From Gordionus sp. m RMFG-2023 (taxonomy: Eukaryota; Nematomorpha; Gordioida; Chordodea; Parachordodidae), in the NCBI RefSeq assembly GCF_954871325.1, contig NC_088779.1, positions 13,890,846 through 13,954,845 on the forward strand: DNA of 64,000 nucleotides, written 5' to 3'. Both the position numbers and the translations under genes were made by a program. Below are positions 59,609 through 64,000 of the stretch, in pieces (position 1 is the stretch's first letter; every line of letters starts with the position of its first letter). The notes beneath the pieces were generated by a model. It ran no database searches. It was not told the origin of the DNA and saw nothing but the letters and a program-made list of their open reading frames with translations.

Positions 59609-61110
59609 AACTTTATCTAATTTCGGATATCAAAATTTAAATTTTTTCTTAAATAAAATAATTTTGAACTTATATTTTTTTTATAAATAGTGTCTTTGAT
59701 ATAAATAGTGTCTATAATATAGTATTTATTAAGAGATACAACTTTCTCCATATAGGTCAAAAGTTGTTATGCAATATTTTTTAAAATAATTTTTTGTTAA
59801 AAATTTAGTTTTGTAATTTCATTTAATTATATAACTATATATTTTAATTTGCCAAAGGAAAAAATATTATTAAATACTAATATAATAAAAAGTGAATTTT
59901 TAATAATATACCTATATTTAAATCTTAAACTTGATTTATATATTTAGTTTATAACAACATTTTAAAATAAAACGTTATGTGCATTGGTATAATTTTTTTT
60001 GAATTAAATTATTCGATGATAAAATATAATGATTTCATTTACAATGATTTTACATATTATAGTTGGATAAAAAGCATTAAGATTTCAAAAAATTTATATA
60101 TAATATAATATTTAAATTTTATTTTCCTTTTTTTTTAAATTGTCAAATGAAAAATAAAAATGTCTATATTTAAAATAGTTATTATTAATGTATTTTTGTT
60201 TTGTGTTATTTGTTCGGTGTCGTGATAGATTGTATATTTTTTGTGACATCTTTTTCGACACAATATTGTTGCAAGAATTGGGGATGAATTTCTTAAATTA
60301 GCCTTTCGAATTCAATAAAAAAAATTCAAAAAATAGTTTTATATTTTGTGGGTTAAGGTTAAATGTCACCTTGTATTTTTTAATTTAAAAAAAAACCCAC
60401 TTTATAATGTGAGGATGAATTAATCATTTCTTTGTTTGATAAATTGACGTTGTGTTATGTGTTTAAAAAATTGTTTAAAAATAATTAGATATATTGAATT
60501 TACCAATTTATAAGGAAAAAAAATTATATTAAAATTAAAACTTATAGAGCTTTTATCCTGAAACTCAAAAAAAAATAGATGTCACATTTTGTGATCGATA
60601 TCGATAATTATATAAATATTGACTCTGAAAAAGATATATTATATTCTCACGATGATATAAAAATATGTAATCTTATGACATTTATTTATATAACAGAACA
60701 AATATTTTTAAACATGATTAATATAATATTAAATCTAGTATAATTTTTTTTGAAATTTTAATAAAAATTTATCATATTTTTAAGGTGTCCTATATAAATT
60801 TGAGCAATAATGATAAAAAAAATTTGGCATATTACATAAAAGATAATTATCATAACTTTATTTTTAATTTGAAGAATATTCAATTTGTGTTATTAAATGA
60901 TATAAAATTTAAACATAAATTAAATGAATTTATAAGTTTCATAATAATATATTGAATAATTATTTAAATTTAACTTAATTGGTAATAAATAACCTATTTA
61001 TTTAAACTAAATAGAATCCCTAATTTATATATTATTTTAATTGATCTTGAATCATTGTAAACGATAAATAAATAAAAAGGCCCATAAATTATTTTTTAAC
61101 AAGGGGTTAA
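59609..61110. other. A+T-rich region upstream of the P450 gene
   Basis: Contains the P450 5' flank and probably its promoter, but no TATA or other element can be told apart in DNA of this composition. No gene recognised. Confidence 0.35.
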
Positions 61111-61361
61111 ATGAGTTTTCCTACTAATATTTTTTCAAACTCAAAACAAAAGGACGGGATGAAGCAATCTCAAAGGGAAATTTCAGATGTTTATTTTGAA
61201 TTTTCAGTGTCAGCTATTAGATAATAATTGCAACACCTTTTAAAATATTTGCAATGCACTAACCTAAATATAGAAATAACAAACATTGAAAAAATATTAA
61301 AAGGAATTGAAAATGATTTTTATTTAAAGTTTAAAATTTTAGGCTTAAGAATTCGCTAAGT
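61111..61361 (+). CDS. Unidentified open stretch, possibly a broken small gene
   Basis: ATG at 61111 opens MSFPTNIFSNSKQKDGMKQS then QREISDVYFEFS. Two stops at 61222 and 61225 are followed, in the same frame, by LQHLLKYLQCTNLNIEITNI then EKILKGIENDFYLKFKILGL and a stop. The charge pattern looks protein-like, and sharing one frame across the two stops is suggestive. However, no intron fits the gap well and I recognise no family. It could be a decayed gene or chance. Confidence 0.2.
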
Positions 61362-62295
61362 TTCGAAAAGTATGTAAATTTTTTTTTTATAAATTATGTC
61401 AGAATGATAAATTGAAGTTAATTTTTTTATAAAGTATTTAATAAAATAATAATCAGCTAAAAAAATGGCATGAAGTAAAAAGCAATTAATAATAATATAA
61501 TGAGGATTGATAAATAATTTCTTGGCTCCTTCTATTTGATCAATCTCTTCATAAATTTTAGAACACCACCTTTCCAGAGTTTATTTTATTAATTCAAGTT
61601 ACTCAATAGTTCATAGATTATATTAGCACAGCATGACTTCATTAGTCAAAATCTGTTACTAACAGCAGAACATGATTTCTCATAATTGAAGTTATAAATA
61701 AATTTTAAATTCAGGGTCCGAATCAGACTCGAATTAGATTTGAACTTGAATTGGTGTATGCAGGGCTCTACTTAATCTTTTTTGTGAGATTGAATTGTGA
61801 GGAATTTATTTTTTTTATAACGACAAAATTTTTAATTTTTCTGTTGTTTTTATAAATATATTTTTTGAAATATAAAAAAAACTGGATGGATCGGCTCGGT
61901 CCTTTTTTCTAAAAAAAATTTTTGGATAGGATTGGACTCGGATTTTGGAAAAATATTCGTAGGATTAATTTTTTTCTCGGATAACCACTCGTCTCTTGAA
62001 TGACATTACACCTATTTAAAAATTTTGTTTTATGTCCTTTTTAGTCACCTTTTTAGCCACTCTTATATAAAAATATATTTATATTTACCCACCCATAATT
62101 CTATTATGTTTATATATAATTTTTCTGTTATTTTTTATACGAGATATAAATATTTAGGGGCGACCAGGGATAGTGTTATCCCGGGACAGGTACTTATCAT
62201 ATAATTTAAAAACTAATTTACCTTGATATTTGAAATTTTAACCATAAACATATTTAAATAAGATGCTTCTTCAATGATTCTAAAAATGTTTCGCA
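61362..62295. other. A+T-rich spacer with a hAT-like patch
   Basis: 61690-61990 ('cagggtccgaatcagactcg', 'ggatcggctcggtccttttt', 'ggattggactcggattttgg') is an eroded repeat of hAT-like make-up. Nothing else recognised. Confidence 0.35.
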
Positions 62296-62512
62296 TGTTG
62301 TTAAACGGCTCGTTTTGAGCCGATTTTTAAAAACGGCTAACTCAATATTTTAGCCAGAAAAATATTGCCTAAGCCTTGAGATCTCGCTAATAGATGTCCA
62401 AACCTTTGTTCCTTCTATAAACAAAATCTTCAGACTTGCTTAATACTATTCTGGATGAAATATTGAGTTAGCCGTTTTTAAAAATCGGCTCAAAACGAGC
62501 CGTTTAACAACA
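62296..62512. mobile_element. Foldback MITE, 'TTAAACGGCTC' family, best copy
   Basis: A 55-bp, nearly perfect terminal inverted repeat starts TGTTGTTAAACGGCTCG and runs through CTCAATATTT. The core 'agatgtccaaacctttgttc' is shared with the copies at 37318 and 53111. 217 bp, no coding. The flanking duplication is unclear. Confidence 0.92.
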
Positions 62513-62810
62513 CTACATAAATATGCACATGTAAAATTTTAAATATAACTTTAAATTTTAACACGATAAAAATAATTTTTTACATTTTTACAAATAAATT
62601 TTTTTATAAAACTTACTCTAACTAAATATCATTTTTAAATAAAGTAATTTCAATTTTATTATGCATATAAATATTAATAATATTTATGTTATTTTAATAT
62701 CTTAAAACTATTTAATTAAATGTGAAGACCTGGGGCAGGGTTGGCGGGGTGTGTATTAGCCATTTTTTAACAAGACCATATTTATGAGAACACGAGAAGC
62801 CACCAGGTTG

Positions 62811-63139
62811 TCTAGGGTCACGAATGAGATTATAAAGTTGGTTGACGCTTTTTTTGTAAATTATATGAGAGTTTTAAGTGTCAACAAGTTGTTCCGGGTG
62901 ATATATGATATGGATGAATCTGATATATTTAACATATTTGACAATATATCTTCATTAATTTATTTAGGATTAACATCGTCTAGGGTCACGAATGACAATA
63001 TAAAGATGGCTGAAACTTTTTTTGTAAATTATATGGCAATAAGTGACAACAAGTTCTTCCAGATGATATATAGTATGGATGAACCTGATACATTTAGCAT
63101 ATTTGTCAATATTTTTTCATTAATTTATTTAAGAATATT
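62811..63139. repeat. 168-bp tandem duplication that forms a 163-codon open frame
   Basis: 'tctagggtcacgaatga' recurs at 62811 and 62979, giving two units of 168 and about 160 bp. Because 168 is divisible by 3, the open frame 62784-63275 (+) repeats SRVTNxxIKxxxxFFVNYM. Nearly every difference between units changes the amino acid and hardly any are silent, so the frame shows no sign of protein-level selection. I treat it as a duplicated non-coding repeat; a fast-evolving gene is the alternative. Confidence 0.7.
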
Positions 63140-63299
63140 TTTCTATAAAAAAACAAATATCTATTTTAAAAAAACACCACGAAAGGCTAAAAGGTACCCC
63201 CGGGCATTTTTCATAATTCTTACATTTAAATTATATATTAATAAGAGACGAAAAGATTTTTTTCTTAAATATTAATTTCTACAGTATTATATTGAAAGA

Positions 63300-64000
63300 A
63301 TAAAATTACTTTTAAATATTTTGTAAAAATTGCTCCATCTATTTTTTATACTACTGGGCATTAATAACCTCGTCTTCCTTATATCAAATCTTTTTAATTA
63401 TCTAAGACCAAGGTATTGAAGTTAAACCATCCATCAGTTTATCCACTGATACTTGCAAGTAGGGCTCTAGTAAGATTACATCAAATTATTGAATTAAAAG
63501 TCGCATGCCTTGCATATCTACTTTACTATATAATCAGTACCTGTCACCTTTTAGAATCGACCGACTTTTACATTTTATGCATGGATGTGGTTCAACTTGG
63601 TAATGCATCCAACTATTCATAACCACAAGTGCAATCAGTATTTTGTAATAGGGGAATATATTCCAACGGAGGATTCGATTAAAGTATTTGGCAAGTTTAA
63701 TTAAAGGTTAAAAAATTGATAGGCATATTAAGACTGTGGGTAGAACAACTTCAATCAAGGCCAATGATTTATCCTTGTGAGTGATAAAAAATAATTGCAT
63801 TATTCAACAAACTTGATGCCAAATGAAAGATATATTTTAGGTGTAAATTAAGCCTCCATTTTCCTAGAAATCTCGCAATTTAATATTGAAAATATTAACC
63901 AATATATTTCTAAAAACTTTATAATACAATTAATTATTTCATAATTTAAAAAAAAGAAAAGAATCTAAAAATATGAAATAAAAAAATTTAAAAAGTATAA
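63300..64000. other. Right edge; mixed-composition stretch, unrecognised
   Basis: 63400-63800 is less A+T-rich than most of the window and holds a 68-codon plus-strand open frame (63416-63622) with no recognisable motif. It may be an old repeat or an exon of a gene beyond the window. Confidence 0.25.

Noticed and set aside
1-64000. CRISPR arrays, rRNA, tRNA, prokaryotic operons, integrated DNA virus
   Set aside because: The regular repeats at the left edge are transposon-end tandem repeats without variable spacers. No RNA-gene signatures or viral structural genes were seen.

Overview
The window comes from a very A+T-rich animal genome. Roughly four bases in five are A or T by eye, genes are sparse, most of the DNA is decayed transposons, and introns range from 38 bp to almost 6 kb. 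The animal assignment rests on gene content: a dual-oxidase maturation factor, a mitochondrial-clan cytochrome P450, ATIC, and the animal form of F1Fo ATP synthase subunit g. The very short introns (38, 42, 42, 46 and probably 51 bp) suggest an invertebrate with a minimal-intron class. The sequence does not identify the phylum.

Layout. 1-10085: a MULE DNA transposon with long inverted arms, 119-bp subterminal tandem repeats, and degraded OTU-protease and transposase reading frames. Its right arm is split by a 2.2-kb insertion that carries a dead TPR gene copy. 11150-23774 (+): twelve exons of ATIC, the last two steps of purine synthesis; the N-terminal exons are missing and probably lie beyond the MULE. 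Its introns hold a nest of hAT and Ty3/gypsy fossils, a long-TIR element and a LINE scrap. 26845-28286 (-): the C-terminal two thirds or more of DUOXA, convergent with ATIC. 28.3-43 kb: repeats with a few unidentified exon-like stretches. 43911-44314 (+): a complete three-exon ATP synthase subunit g gene. 44.8-49 kb: repeats and LINE scraps. 49494-59608 (-): a complete eight-exon mitochondrial P450, whose fifth intron is full of repeats. 59.6-64 kb: A+T-rich DNA, a foldback MITE and a 168-bp tandem duplication.

The four host genes are unrelated in pathway (purine synthesis, redox-enzyme maturation, mitochondrial ATP synthesis, mitochondrial monooxygenation), so no operon-like logic is evident. 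The clearest new material is in the mobile elements. One is the OTU-MULE with a palindrome in every tandem unit. Another is a dispersed hAT family (ends TAGNGATCTGCA, 8-bp target duplications, G+C-rich internal arrays). There is also a chimeric retro-insertion of a TPR gene, and a MITE family made almost wholly of inverted repeats. I found no CRISPR array, rRNA, tRNA or prokaryotic feature. I could not run any search; family names rest on remembered motifs.
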